Part shown: positions 46,079 through 57,625 of the stretch, piece by piece
Position numbering within the stretch: the stretch's first letter is position 1
Layout: every line of letters begins with the position of its first letter
NCBI GenBank assembly: GCA_963921935.1
Contig: OY998175.1
Coordinates: 312,503,484-312,567,483, forward strand
From: Galeruca laticollis
Lineage: Eukaryota > Arthropoda > Insecta > Coleoptera > Chrysomelidae
Length of the DNA stretch: 64,000 nt
Direction: 5' to 3'
Position numbers and translations under genes: made by a program
Notes under the pieces: model-generated
Database searches by the model: none
Told to the model about the DNA's origin: nothing
The model's input: the letters and a program-made list of their open reading frames with translations, nothing else

Positions 46079-48425
46079 TCCTCTAAAAAAAGAGTAACTT
46101 TAGTTAAAAATATAGGTACAAATATTCGTCACATGTACTCCTACCTTCCATTTGACGTCTATTAAATTTAAATAACTTCACTAGGTAGGCAATAAGAACT
46201 AAATACACAAAATACGTAAGAAAAGCACAATAACCGCGACGCTAAGTCTTAGTAGAACAACTGCTTACGCTGAACTGACAGTTAAAATCAAGAGACACAA
46301 GACAAACAAGTGCACGCACTGATCACGTGATCAGCAGTCGGCACGCGGTACGCTCATTAAACAGGGTCGAACTCTCGTTTCTGCGTAAATTTCTTGTTCG
46401 TAAATTATTCTTAAAAAATAAAAAGCATATGGTACAGCTAAGTTCCTTAAAAAAAAATGTATCCATTTGGAAAAACTGTTTTTATTTTTGAATTCAGCAG
46501 ACCTGAATTACCCTAAACTCGTTCAAAAATATTTGGCAAAAATTTTTTTTTTAAATTTTGTAGGGCGGTTAATATTTAGTTGATTTAGATTCAAAACTCC
46601 ATAACCCCCCATTGACAAAACCATTTTTATTGCCAATATGGGTTTATAATAAGTATACGTCCTTTTCCAAAGGGAATATTATTCAAACCAGTAGATTCTC
46701 CAACATTAGTTGAAGGACGTTAATACAGGTAGGTAGGCCTACAAAAACTCTTAACTCGAGTAAAGGTAAAACTTGTAGTAACAAATTACCTTTTTTACTG
46801 TCACTGTTTGGAACAAAACCGGTAAAGAAGCTTTTAAGTAACAAAAAATACTGTAATTTATCCTTCAAATCCGAAAATGACTACACAACCCCCACGTGAT
46901 ATGATAATTAACGAAATATAACAAATTATTTTCTATATCAGACAATTATAAAATTTCAAATGATTCTTGACTCGAGAAACGACGCATATAAAATGTAATG
47001 CATATCTATTTATCCAAATTTTCGAGATTCTAGGCTGAAATTGTTCAACGACTCGGAAATTCAAAAATACATTTCACTGCATCTACCCATCGAATATCTA
47101 TGCCTACCAGAAGCAGAAATCCCACGACGTGGATAGTTAGATTTGAATTTGAATTATTTTCCTACGAGGTAGACAACCCAAACAACAAACGCTTGTAATC
47201 GTGGTTGCCATTTATGCTCGCGTTAACTAGAGGTTTACTTAATTTTTCAAACAAAACCTACACAATAAGAGACGTGAGCTAACCTTGGCCTAGAATTACA
47301 CTTGCGATGGACAATTTGAATAGCATTCACTTCTTCAGCAACCCAGAATTATCACATCCCGCAGCAGAAACCGTTTGTGACAACGTTACCAACAGAGATA
47401 TCTAGCGGTTTGGCGATTTTTCGCGTGTGCTGATTTTTACAGTTACAAACTCTGGAGCTGCAATTAATAATCTAAAGCTAAAGCTGGATAAATAAGTTTT
47501 ACATCCTGTAGATAACCTACAAACTTCATGTAACTTGAAATAGGACTTAACAGTTGAAATTTGATAAGTATATGGTGAGATCGATATAGCGGCCGATAAA
47601 TTAATTGGCGCAGTTTTGGGTTGCCGAGAGAGAGATTCAGTTTCCCTATGAGGTCAAAAGTTGCCGTGAAGTTTCGGAAGAAGTTGCCGAAATTTCAGTT
47701 TGCCTGTCCCGATGACGGTTAAAATGTTGAAGCGAACTAACGTCGGGATTTTGTGTATATGAGCGTCAAACCGCTTACAACCCCATTATTAGATTTAATA
47801 ATTTATCCTTTACTGGTAATGTTATATACCGCAAATTCGGTAGCGGGCTTTGTTGTTCTACTCCTTCGGGGTATATTTTCACCAACAAAGCGAGATTAAT
47901 TTTTAGTTGAACAACACGGTTGGAGATAATTTGTAGACTATAATTATATTTTATATATCGACGAATCATAATGACCTTCTTGTGGATTTCATTGTTAGAG
48001 TCAAAACGACATAGTAAGGTATACTGAGCTAAAATATGAAAAAATTATTAAAAATAACAAAAGTCAATGATTAAAATGAAATGCTACATTATTTGTTATA
48101 GGTGTCGAAATTATTCCATTATTCTGGTTGTTTATTTGTAAACACACCTTATATGGGTCAAATATCTTGAATTTTTGATATGATGTAGAATTGGTCATTC
48201 TGATGAAATGTTTCAATGGGCGCAACACGATCCTATGACGAGTTTTCGAGATATAGGGTGTTGTATATTCATTTTTCATCACTCAAGTTATGATTTAGTT
48301 CTGAGAGAGAGAGAGAGAGAGAGAAGCTTTATTGTCATGAAAAATTATACAATTTTATGGACAAAGCGAAATAATTTAGAAATAAATAAAACTAAAAAGC
48401 TATATAAAAAATAATATGAAGATAT
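46079..48425. other. Non-coding stretch upstream of the Cys-rich gene
   Basis: No gene was seen on either strand. 46319-46334 is a perfect 16-base palindrome with a cacgtg core. The regions 47580-47760 and 48180-48270 are slightly less AT-rich. A (GA) microsatellite lies at 48303-48323. The phrase cgagatatagggtgttgtat at about 48248 resembles the end of a mariner-like element. Confidence 0.35.
48303..48323. repeat. (GA)n microsatellite
   Basis: About ten uninterrupted ga units. Confidence 0.9.
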
Positions 48426-48929
48426 TGTTACGAACTCACACACCGAAGCAGATACTAAGTACGGTCCTGTAACCTTATGTTAACGGAGTTAAAAAAATGG
48501 AGAGCGCGCCGAATTGTGAGAAGGTCTATTGGGATTTATTGTGACAGTTTTTATAGACATGTTCTCGGAAGGTCTTTTAAGAATTGAGCCGGCAATCGAG
48601 AAATATCGCGAAAGGCATTTTTTGTGTAAGCCGCATTCCAGAATTCTCTAGTAAAAAAGGTACTAGTATATAAAAAGGACCGATCAGCGGACCAGGGCAG
48701 TTGATAAAGTGATCTTGACAAATAAACAGTAAATAAGTGAATATAAAAGTGTTGATATAAATTAATAATTAAGTTTGTGTGCATATAAATTAAATTTAAG
48801 TGATTAGTTAAGTACATATAAATTAAGTGTTAGTGAGTTAGTGTTTAAATAAAATTGTAAGTAGCCATATCGTGTGTTTAAAATTTATCCCACCCGTTTA
48901 TTGTTTAAATAAATAACAGAAACATTACA
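48426..48929 (+). mobile_element. Solo gypsy LTR with ATAT target duplication
   Basis: Begins tgttacgaactcacacacc and ends cgtttattgtttaaataaat...attaca, so it carries TG...CA ends. The 3' two thirds match the LTR pair at 54846 and 57837: tgtaagccgcattccagaat, tataaaaaggaccgatcagc, aagtttgtgtgcatataaat, gtagccatatcgtgtgttta. The first ~150 bases are less similar, so it is a subfamily variant. The four bases atat lie on both sides (48422-48425 and 48930-48933). A solo LTR arises by recombination between the two LTRs of a full element. A tataaaaa box lies at about 48668. Confidence 0.88.
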
Positions 48930-49099
48930 ATATAAAAAATACTGACTATACCAACAATACAAAACGTAATATATAAAATTTGAATTAATAATTATAATAC
49001 TATGTTACCATCATATATCATACCAAATATTGATCTAACGCCGATCTAACTCGAAAGTCTAGGGTAGATTGCAGAATCCTGCCACTGAATAATAAGGTC

Positions 49100-49930
49100 T
49101 CTCAAGCAGAAACGCCGTTGTCAATCTCAGGAACCTATTGAATGTATTTCCCACTTTTAATTCTAGCTTTACCGAAAACCAACACAGACTGATGTGACAA
49201 TTCCATTCAATTCCAATCACCCCATGTCCTATAAACTAGCGGCATATAATTCAATGATACATAGAGCTTTTTCAGTTCCTATGAACAAAAGTAATTTTGA
49301 TAGAGAGATTAATACAATTAGACAAATAGCAACATCCAACGGTTATCCATTAGATATGATAAATAAGGTAATTAATAAAAAAAGAGGAAAAAGTGGCATT
49401 ACAACTAATATTTCCTGAATAAACTGATGAAATAAAAACTTATAAAACCATCACATATGCAGGAAATATTTCTAATAATATTTCAAAGATAATATCTTCA
49501 GGAACAATTTCTTTTAAAACAAAAAGTAACGTTAGTACAAAATTGTTAAATGTAAAAACAAAAATACCACCATTAAAGAAGTCAGGTATATATAAGCTCA
49601 AGTGTCCAGAATGTAATGATGTCTATTTGGGTCAGACCCTTAGGAATTTTGAAATCCGATATAATGAACAATTACGAGCATACAGATTAAAACAACCAGA
49701 TAAATCCCACTACGCAAAACATTTACTTGACACCAATCATTCATTGACACCTAACACAAAACTAGAAGTGCTGCATATTTGTGAAAAGAAACAAGAGCTG
49801 GATTTCCTTGAAAAATTGGAAATTAGAAGACATTTAAGAAACCCACAATATTAAGTTGTCAATGAACAGTTATATCTAGAGAGTTCTCCACTATTAAACT
49901 GTCTTTGTTCGAATTTGATTTGAATACCAA
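49100..49930 (+). pseudogene. Penelope-like element 3' part: linker and GIY-YIG endonuclease
   Basis: The frame ending before 49194 reads LYRKPTQTDVT and continues IPFNSNHPMSYKLAAYNSMI, the standard segment after the Penelope RT. After a stop at 49416, 49543-49854 holds the endonuclease: SGIYKLKCPECNDVYLGQT (GIY, the Cys-x-x-Cys pair and YxG), then FEIRYNEQLRAYR, HYAKHLLDTNHS (the His pair) and the Glu-containing LDFLEKLEIRRHL. The Cys and His pairs form the zinc-binding insert specific to Penelope nucleases. The RT is missing, so the insertion is 5' truncated. It is of a different lineage from the copies at 3640-6560. Confidence 0.88.
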
Positions 49931-49984
49931 ATTCTCCTGTGATTTTATTTTAACTTCCCCTGTATAACATAATTCATATATCTT

Positions 49985-50150
49985 GCACAGACCTTGAAGA
50001 AATATATCATAATTCTCAAATATTTAATTTCGCACACATCCACAAACTTCCATTTCAATGATCACACCACTTGAAGAAATATATCATATTTCTAAGACAT
50101 CTAATTTCCCACACATCGACAAAATTCCATTTCAGCACTACCATATACAA
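49985..50150 (+). repeat. Two 78-bp tandem repeats after the Penelope-like ORF
   Basis: ttgaagaaatatatcat starts at 49993 and 50071. The following cacacatccacaaacttcca and cacacatcgacaaaattcca correspond. The two copies differ at several positions. Location just downstream of the GIY-YIG frame suggests it is part of the element's 3' untranslated region. Confidence 0.8.
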
Positions 50151-50740
50151 AATATAGACGATTATTGTTCTAGGAATTTTTCCATTTAAAATCTCAAACT
50201 TTCTCACCCACCAAAAAAAAACACACACGTGTACTTCCCACTCACTTTAAACTATCTATAAATAGGAATAATATTATATTTTCACCCACTTCCCAGTCAT
50301 CATTCATCTCTTCATCAGTCAGACCTAGTACATAATGGTACTATTTTCATAAGAACAAACCGGATTGAGATCGGTAAATTATGTTTACAATTAACACAAT
50401 GTGATAAGTAACCAAAAGTGTTAAACTCAGTAATTGTTCAAGCAAATGAACAAAATGTAATTTTCGTCAATATACAAGTGAAGGTGACATAATAGTTTGA
50501 TTTAAAAAACCGCTATAATCCTACGAATACTACAGTGAACTACATATAACTAAACGGTCCTTCGAGCTAAGTAATCTACAACCTTCCGTTCCATTTATTA
50601 TCCCAAGTGCAAAAAAGGGTTAATAAAACAGTCTTCTTAAGTGATAATTGTAAAGATCAGCAGATATAATTTTCCTGGTTTTCTATATCATTGCACAGTT
50701 ATACTGATCTTAATTGGAAAAATGATATCCAGGATATCAC

Positions 50741-51003
50741 GATAATATCTAAGCTTCAATATTTGTAATATCACATCTTCTTCTTTTTTCTATTAACATA
50801 TATTAAATCAATCACAAGTTAGGTCACTTCTTGGTCTAGCCAAAAATAACTTCTAAACATCAGGTAGGCATCAAATGAAATGTAACATCTGTCATTCTGA
50901 CGATGATATTGATTTATCGAAACAATTGTCAATATTTTAGAATTTTCAACAATTTTTATTATATTGTGGTATTAACTAGAAACCGTGAGTTTCATTTAAA
51001 ACA
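50741..51003. mobile_element. MITE copy E, missing its left arm
   Basis: Aligns with the centre and right arm of copy A (5101-5363): aagcttcaatatttgtaata, then caagttaggtcacttcttgg, then gtaggcatcaaatgaaatgt, then attgacaattgtcaatattt-like sequence and gagtttcatttaaaacact. The left inverted repeat is not present, so this copy is truncated or was cut by a later insertion. Confidence 0.82.
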
Positions 51004-52199
51004 CTCTTATCTTAAAGTTTGTTTACTTAGAAGTTGCGCACGGCTTATAAAAAATGTTATAGTAACAGGAACTGGACAGATAAAGAAGTAATCTTTACAA
51101 AAATCTGACACCTATCGAAAGTTTCATTTGCGTTTTGTCTTATTCTAATGATTCTTTTTTTTTGCAGAATCAATAGCTGAACGCAAATCCAGATTTTCTG
51201 TTTAGAGTTACTAAGCGGTAAAGTGAGTTGACCACAAAAACACTCAATAGAAAGTCAAATATACAAATAGCAGATGGCAGTAGTTGAGCATCAATAGCAG
51301 TTTTCCTTTCAGTTCATTTTATAATAACATTCAGTGCTTCGATAATAAAAGGAAGAACCGTAATAAATGCAAAATTTTCATACGTTTTACCAATAAATTG
51401 AGCAATTTTTGCAATTCCAATAACATTTTTCGTCTATCACACTTTTGAATAACAAAAATTCATTTTCAACACGCGATATTAACCTTTTGTTGTTAGTATA
51501 ATAGCAAAAATGCGAGTAATTCAATTCTACTACTATGATCATTCCGGAATGGTGAAAAAAATTATCAAACGGCCAACAATGTATTGTAATTGAAATCGCT
51601 TTTAAGTTTCACAAAAAAAAAGAGCGCGTTCGAAATCCACTTGAAAAATGCGAATCCGGAAAGGTTTACATTTTGTATTTTATGGGTGTTTTTCTATGTT
51701 TGTTTCGTATTTCAGTCGATCGGTTACATTTTACTCAATTCAATTACCTTCGTATTTGCAACATCCTATGAGATTTGTGCATGTGAAAAGTGTGTTCGGG
51801 TATCAACAAATCTCTTGATCTATATAATTTTACGAACAATGCTGTATGCCTTAGAAATATCCCTTTTTCTGACGTCTTTTTTTATTTTTCATTAATACAT
51901 GTGTTGCAATCACTGTTTGATTCCAACAATAAATTTGGGTCGACCTTTAAATTGTCGAAATTCAGTTGACCAGAATCTCATTGGTTCCGGTAAAAATTAT
52001 TCTTGTTTTTAAAATTTTGCAAACCAAATTTTTATCCAACTGATTTCAATAAAAAAATATACTTAAGTGAAAACTTCTGAAACTACCTTTTAATAACAAA
52101 AACTATAACTGTTACTTTACAATATGTTTATACTAAAGGCACACATTCACCCTTAATTAAAACTACAACAAATAAATTATTTTACATTTACCAGAAATA
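51004..52199. other. AT-rich stretch, no supported gene
   Basis: The 101-codon plus-strand frame at 51590 is hydrophobic (Phe/Leu/Ile-rich) without a recognisable family or good start context. I treat it as chance. Confidence 0.35.
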
Positions 52200-52201
52200 T
52201 A

Positions 52202-54643
52202 CAGGGTGTCCCGGGACTAATGGGAAAAAAGTCAGGAGCGTATAATTTGAGCCAAAATAATGTTAGTACTTCATATAAACTTTTTCTATGGAGGGTCTCG
52301 TTTTCGAGTTATAGGCCTCCAAAGTATTAATTTCGAATTTGGTTCTTATTTTTATTTTTTGTACTAGTTATTTGATCTTTATCAAATTTACGGCAAAGCT
52401 ATAATGTACGTGTATGTTTATTTTGGAAAGGTAAACAGATTTACAGTACTGCCTTGAAGCCAGGGACGGACTACTCGCAATGGTTAGTGATCCAAAAAAT
52501 TTGCAGGGATGGCACACCCTGTATGAAATCATCGAAATTGACTTCTCCATACATTAAGCTAACGAAAAGGTACTCTTGTTAGAATTCGATAAAATAAGCC
52601 GTTTGGATAATATTTACAGTTTTATTAATGCACTACGTACAAATCTACCTGACTAACTTATTAATACGATGTCCAGGATTTACTTCCTTTTAATCAAAAT
52701 TACGAACATAACATTAAACCATTAAGAAAACCTCAAAAAACACAAGTTATAAAACATTAGACTAATACTAATTCCTAAACAACAACAAAAACTAACGTTA
52801 TTCTAATAAATGTTCAATATGAGCTCCTCCCACTTCCACGCACATTCTAAGTCTACGAAGGTTGTTTCTTTGCACTTGAATGAGCAATCCCACATTATTT
52901 CTAATAACATTGCAGTGTAACACAATTCTGTCTATTAAATCTTGTCTTGTTTGCACAGGTGTTGCGTATACCTTACTTTTGAGATAACCCTAGAGAAAGA
53001 AATCCATAGGATTAACGTCTCCTGATCGCGGTGGCCATTGAAAAGGGCCTCCACGACCAATCCATCTATTAGGAAACCTTGTGTGTAAATGCTGTCGTAC
53101 ATCTAAACTGAAATGAGGAGGGGCCCCATCATGCATGAACCATAAATTCCTACGAGTTTGTAGTAGCACATCATCAAACAGGTTCCATAACTAATTTTGC
53201 AAAAACTCCAAATATCTCTGACCAGTCAAAGTACCGTCAATAAAGTATATGGCTCTATCAAATGATTGCCAACTATTCCTGCCCAAATATTAACCATGAA
53301 TCGATGCTGGCTCCTAGTTTGGATAATGCCATGTGGATTCACATCATCCCATAAATGCATATTATGAGAATTTATGATTCCATCTCTGGTGAAACCGGAT
53401 TAGTTCGTAAAGAGAACGTTACTAATAAATGTATTGTCTGCTTGTTGTTGTCGCAGAAACCACTGGCTATACTCAAGTCGTGCAGGATAATCAGCCACTG
53501 TCATACTGTGTACTTTTTTCATGTGAGAAGGATATAATAGCTGTTCTTTTAGGACGCGATGAACAACTAATTTCGAGACGTTATGTTCTCTTGATACTTT
53601 TAGAAAACTCGTTGATGGTTCATTATCAACTGCATTTAACAAGTCTTGTTCAACTGCCACAGTACGTATGCTTCGTACTGGACCTTCTCCACCTTTTTTT
53701 GGCAAACATATTCCTAAAATTAAAAATTTTGTTTTGTATACATAGAAAATTACATTTACTTATTCATACCTGTTCTCGTAACCTGAGATCAATATACTCA
53801 AACATTCGTCTGTCTGGCAATGCTCTGTTTGCAAAATGTTCTTCATAAAGCCTTCTGGCCTCTAAACAGTTTCGAGAAGCCAGTCCATACATTAGATGCA
53901 TATCTGCGTACTCGATAAAAGAGAATTTTGCCATTGTAACTGTTAAATTAAGGACTTATGAATTATTGACAAGTACTGACTACGAACTATTCTACACAAC
54001 GTTTGACAACTAATCCTATGGTAACTTGATAAACGGTAAAAACACTTATAAAAAGTTTTTACCAACTTTCGAATTAATAAGTCGTTAATGTTTTTCATCT
54101 TCTGCTATTATTTTTTTGTAGTACTGTAGGTAAATCTTGGACATCTATTAATAAGTTACGTTTACCTCGTTGTGTACTTATAAAATTGGCGAATGCGTAA
54201 ATTGGTACGTAGTGCATGAATAAAACTGTAAATACTAGCCAAACGGCTTATTTTATCGAATTCCAACAAGAGTATCTTTTCGTTAGCTTAATGTGTGGAG
54301 AAGTGAATTTCGATAATTTCATACAGGGTGTGCTATCCCTGCAAAATTTTTGGATCACTAACCATTGCAAGTAGTTCGTCCCTGGCTTCAATGCACTACT
54401 GTAAATCTGTTTACCTTACCAAAATAAACATACGCATACATTATATCTTTGCCGTAAATTTTATAAAGATCAAATAACTAGTACAAAAATTAAAAATAAA
54501 AACCGAATTCAAAATTAAAACTTTGGAGGCCTATAACTCGAAAACGAGGGCCTGCATAGAAAAAGTTTATATGAAGTACTAATATTATTTTAGCTCATAT
54601 TATACGCTCCCGACTTTTTTCCCATTAGTCCCGGGACACCCTG
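52202..54643 (-). mobile_element. Mariner-superfamily element (DUF4817 type) with ~440-bp terminal inverted repeats
   Basis: The left end cagggtgtcccgggactaat and the right end attagtcccgggacaccctg are perfect inverted copies. They continue as inverted repeats for about 440 bases (52202-52640 and 54208-54643) with few differences. TA dinucleotides lie just outside (52200-52201 and 54644-54645), the standard Tc1/mariner target duplication. The sole gene is a transposase on the minus strand (52797-53934). High arm similarity implies a fairly recent insertion, although the gene is already broken. Confidence 0.92.
52797..53934 (-). pseudogene. Mariner-type transposase with one intron, catalytic site destroyed
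   Basis: Exon 1 (53934-53770) starts MAKFSFIEYADMHLMYGLAS, the DUF4817 N-terminal helix-turn-helix domain typical of this insect family. A GT-AG intron follows (53769-53714: gtatgaa ... aattttag). Exon 2 includes RSIRTVAVEQDLL, VVHRVLKEQLLYPSHMKK and DYPARLEYSQWF, then VLFTN and a stop, where the family has an Asp-Glu pair (FTDEA). Afterwards come FTRDGIINSHNMHLWDDVNP, NIWAGIVG, FMHDGAPPHFS (second catalytic Asp), a proline-rich WPPRSGDVNPMDF with the third acid position, and a C-terminal HIEHLLE stop at 52797. Further stops and a frame slip at the poly(A) run near 53700 confirm it is inactive. Confidence 0.88.
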
Positions 54644-54845
54644 TATACAGAAATTAAAATGAGGAAAACCTATGAAGATCTTATCTGTTGGCGATGAAGA
54701 CAAGTAATCAAATTATAAATTTACTTAACTTGTGAAATTGTTAGCACCTCTGTAACAATTTCTCATATCATACATCTTATAAACCATTCTCCATTTTTCC
54801 TGGTGCGCTGGTCAAAGGTTTTGTTTATCAGTAATTGATCTATAT

Positions 54846-55316
54846 TGTTACGAAACAGCACACTGGTATAGACCCTAAATCCGACACTGTCTAAGCCTGG
54901 TATGAAAATTAATATTATGGCGGATACGCAGTGTTTTTATAACTGTTTGGGACTATCTTATCTAAGCATTGTTTTTGTGACCAGACCTATCTAGAAAAGG
55001 CCAGAACCAATTATTTGTGTGTGTAAGCCGCAGCCCGGAATTTTCTAGTAACAAAGGCATTAATATAAATAAGGACCGATCAGCGGAGGAGTTAGTTGAT
55101 AAAGTGATCTCGAGAAATAAACAGAAATACACCGAACAGTAAAGTGATAATATAATCAAGTTTGTGTGCATATAAATTAGATTTAAGTGGTTAGTTAAGT
55201 GTATATAAATTAAGTGTTAGTGAGTTAGTGTTTAAATAAATTCGTAAGTAGCCATACCGCGTGTTTAAAATTTATCCCACCCGTTTATTGTTTAAATAAA
55301 TTAGAAAAACATTACA
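54846..55316 (+). mobile_element. 5' LTR of a Ty3/gypsy element
   Basis: TG...CA ends: tgttacgaaacagcacactg to aaaaacattaca. It agrees with the LTR at 57837-58305 except for scattered substitutions and small indels; both contain gccgca-cccggaattttctag, aaggaccgatcagcggagga and aagtttgtgt-catataaatta. A tataaata box is at about 55064. The 4-base atat immediately outside (54842-54845) is repeated after the 3' LTR (58306-58309). The next bases, ttggtgtcaggtgtga (55317 on), are a plausible tRNA primer-binding site. Confidence 0.92.
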
Positions 55317-55360
55317 TTGGTGTCAGGTGTGAGGTAATATAAATAAATCGCTACGTAAAA

Positions 55361-55600
55361 ATGGCCAAGAGATTAAGGGATCTGAAAGTGGCGGAATTAA
55401 GAGCAGAATTGGAAGATCGTGAGTTGGAAACGTCCGGCAAGAAAAGTGAATTAGTAGAAAGACTTAAAGTGGCACTGGAAAATGACGGCTTTGATCCAGA
55501 AACAGTTTTATTTAATGACGAGGCTTCCACCTTAATCTCGTCAATTTCTGCTGATATTTCTACTTTGAAGAACGATATTTCTGGCAAGAAGAGAACTTTT
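55361..55600 (+). pseudogene. Gypsy Gag N-terminus with SAP domain
   Basis: The ATG at 55361 starts MAKRLRDLKVAEL. The helix-extended loop-helix pattern LRAELEDRELETSGKKSELV (residues 13-32) is a SAP domain, a DNA- or chromatin-binding module seen at the start of Gag in some insect gypsy elements. After about residue 79 (ISGKKRTF) the frame runs, through a deletion junction near 55598, into RNase H sequence. Capsid, nucleocapsid, protease and reverse transcriptase are missing, so it cannot form a normal particle. Confidence 0.75.
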
Positions 55601-55880
55601 GGCAGTAGTGAAGTCCGTGGAACATTTTTACCAGTATCTCTATGGTAGGAAGTTTTTAATCCGGACTGATTATGCAGCACTTAAGTGGTTGATGCAGTTC
55701 AAGAATCCCCAGGGCCAGATCGCTAGATGGATTGAACGACTTCAAGAATACGATTTCAACATCGAACATCGAGCTGGTGTGAGTCACCGAAATGCCGACT
55801 CCTTGTCCAGACGGCCGTGCCCAACAAGGTGGAATCTAGGGAAGCTGCAGTTTCAAGAACTACTGTAGTCAACGAGGAAT
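55599..55880 (+). pseudogene. Gypsy Pol: C-terminal part of RNase H
   Basis: The frame encodes EHFYQYLYGRKFLIRTDYAA, LKWLMQFKNPQGQIARW, then IEHRAGVSHRNADSLSR, the C-terminal RNase H region with its conserved RTD and N-ADxLSR motifs. It directly abuts the SAP-Gag segment, an internal deletion of roughly the whole RT. The same boundary region also forms the deletion end of the related copy at 23570. Confidence 0.88.
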
Positions 55881-55949
55881 GGTCACCCACCAGGATCAGA
55901 GAAGATCAGGAGAATGATCCTCACCTGAAGATGATCAGGCAATGAAAGA

Positions 55950-57110
55950 AAGAAAATCGGCGACCTGCCTGGCAAGAAGTGTCAAAGTTTTCACCGAAAC
56001 TCAAGGCGTATTGGGCTCAGTGGGACTCTCTTGTCCTGGAAGAACGGCTGTTGAAAAGAGTCCTTGAAAACGATGATAGTTCCGAGATGAGGAGACAGCT
56101 AGTTATCCCGAGAACAAGAGTAGCTGAGGTACTGAGGAAGTTACACGATAGTCCATCGGGAGGTCATCTGGGAGTGTAGAAAACCCTTCAGCGAGTCCGT
56201 GAAAGGTTTTATTGGATGAACAGCTCCCACGATGTGAAGGACTGGTGTAAGAAATGTACGACTTGTGCTACGAGTAATGGACCATATCGCAAGAGAAAAG
56301 CACCTATGAAACAATATAATGTTGGAAGCCCCTTCGAAAGGATTGCTTTAGATATCGCTGGGCCATTTCCGATGACAGAAAATGGTAGCAAATACATACT
56401 GGTTGTAATGGACTATTTCATAAAGTGGGTGGAATTTTACGATATCCCAAATCAAGAGGCCACAACTGTCGCGGATGTTTTGGTGAAAGAATTTATCAGC
56501 CGTTATGGAGTACCCTTGGAAGTCCACAGTGACTAGGGAAGAAATTTTGAAAGCCATCTATTCCAGGAGATTTGCGAGAAGCTGGGAATGAAGAAGACCA
56601 GGACAACAGCTTTACATCCACAGTCAGATGGAATGGTCGAGAGAATGAACAGGACTATTCGAAAATACCTGTTCAAAGTAGTATCCAGCCATCAGAGAGA
56701 TTGGGACCAGTATCTTTCACTATTCGCATTGGCTTATCGATCTGCTGTCAATGAGTCCACGGGTGAAACACCGGCGAAAATCCTGTTTGGACGTGAAATG
56801 AGGCTTCCCTGTGACCTGGAATTTGGCTGCCGGCCTGGAGAAGATCTAGCAGGCGAAGACTACGTGATCCAATTGAGAAGAAGGCTGGACGATATTCATG
56901 AATTAGTTCGAACCAATCTTCAAGTTGCCAGCGACAGAATGAAAAGTCGGTACGACACGCAGGCCACAGAAGGCGGTTTTAAAGAAGGGGACAAAGTATG
57001 GTTACACAACCCGACGAGGAGAAAAGGATTTTCTCCAAAATTACAAAAATCCTGGGAAGGTCCATACTTAACCAAGAAAAGGATGATGTTATATATCGCA
57101 TAAGCAAGAT
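55950..57110 (+). pseudogene. Gypsy integrase: zinc-binding and catalytic core domains
   Basis: Order: RVAEVLRKLHDSPSGGHLG (H2 of the HHCC zinc finger; stop just after, 56177), then WCKKCTTCA (the Cys pair). The rve-type core follows: FERIALDIAGPF (first Asp), EVHSD (second Asp, followed by a tag stop at 56534), and HPQSDGMVERMNRT (third acid Glu). The C-terminal part (WLHNPTRRKGFSPKLQKSWEG) follows the core, as in the GPY/F-type tail of gypsy integrases. The acids are intact but two stops and later frame changes break the protein. Integrase would insert the cDNA; here it is inactive. Confidence 0.9.
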
Positions 57111-57360
57111 TCCCAACGGGAAACCAAAAGTAGTTCACCAAAACCGACTAGCGCTATTCGAAGGAGACCATGACCTAGAGGAAGAAGTAAACCTTATTCA
57201 AGATGTGTCTGACCCTACCTTCGATGAATTTATGGGCGCGTATGGAGGTACCGGGAAAGCTAGATATGGAGTGAGTCACTTCGGAACAACAACAAGATTT
57301 GTTCACTCTCTCGGAAGATTATTCACTGGCATAGAACATCCCCGCCCGTATCAAGAACGC
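57085..57360 (+). pseudogene. Integrase tail and linker before the macro domain
   Basis: A new frame resumes IYRISKIPNGKPKVVHQNRL, the end of the integrase C-terminal domain, then an acidic linker (FEGDHDLEEEVNL). From about 57250 a segment of unknown function reads GTTTRFVHSLGRLFTG before the macro-domain part at 57365. Another frame shift separates it from what follows. Confidence 0.7.
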
Positions 57361-57364
57361 TCGA

Positions 57365-57625
57365 GGGTTGGCAACCGTCTTTCGAAAGAAGTTCGGGCAA
57401 TTAGAAAAACTTGAAGACCAGATTCCAGCCCCTGACAAGACACTGAAACTGAAACATAATTCGCGGTACGTCTTCTACGTGGTAACTAAAGATGAATTTA
57501 AAGATCGATCTACCTACCGCGATGTGTGGGAAGCACTTCGTAACCTTCGAGACCATGTGTTAGAATCCAGCGTGAAGAAACTGGCTATGCCTAAGATAGC
57601 GAGTAACCAGTTGGATTGACGAGTT
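57365..57625 (+). pseudogene. Macro domain (C-terminal part) within the gypsy element
   Basis: The frame contains LATVFRKKFGQLEKL, then YVFYVVTKDEFKDRSTYRDV, LRNLRDHVLE and KKLAMPKIASNQLD. After a stop at 57617-57619 it continues, in the same frame, RVIRNMVEVIFRDTGVQILI. This is the order of the later half of macro (ADP-ribose-binding) domains: VT-K, the Y/S-T-Y helix, the LAMPxI(G) strand-loop and the last helix-strand. It lies between integrase and the polypurine tract of the 3' LTR. Macro domains bind or remove ADP-ribose. The N-terminal half with the usual N-D and GGG-loops was not found, so this copy is incomplete. It may have been captured from a host gene. Confidence 0.75.

Noticed and set aside
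51590..51895. 101-codon hydrophobic frame resembling a small membrane protein
   Set aside because: AT-rich DNA yields many Phe/Leu/Ile frames by chance; no homology or regulatory context.
57365..57625. Considered as part of an integrase chromodomain rather than a macro domain
   Set aside because: The VTK, T-Y-x-D and LAMPxI motifs and their order fit a macro domain, and the aromatic cage pattern of a chromodomain is absent.
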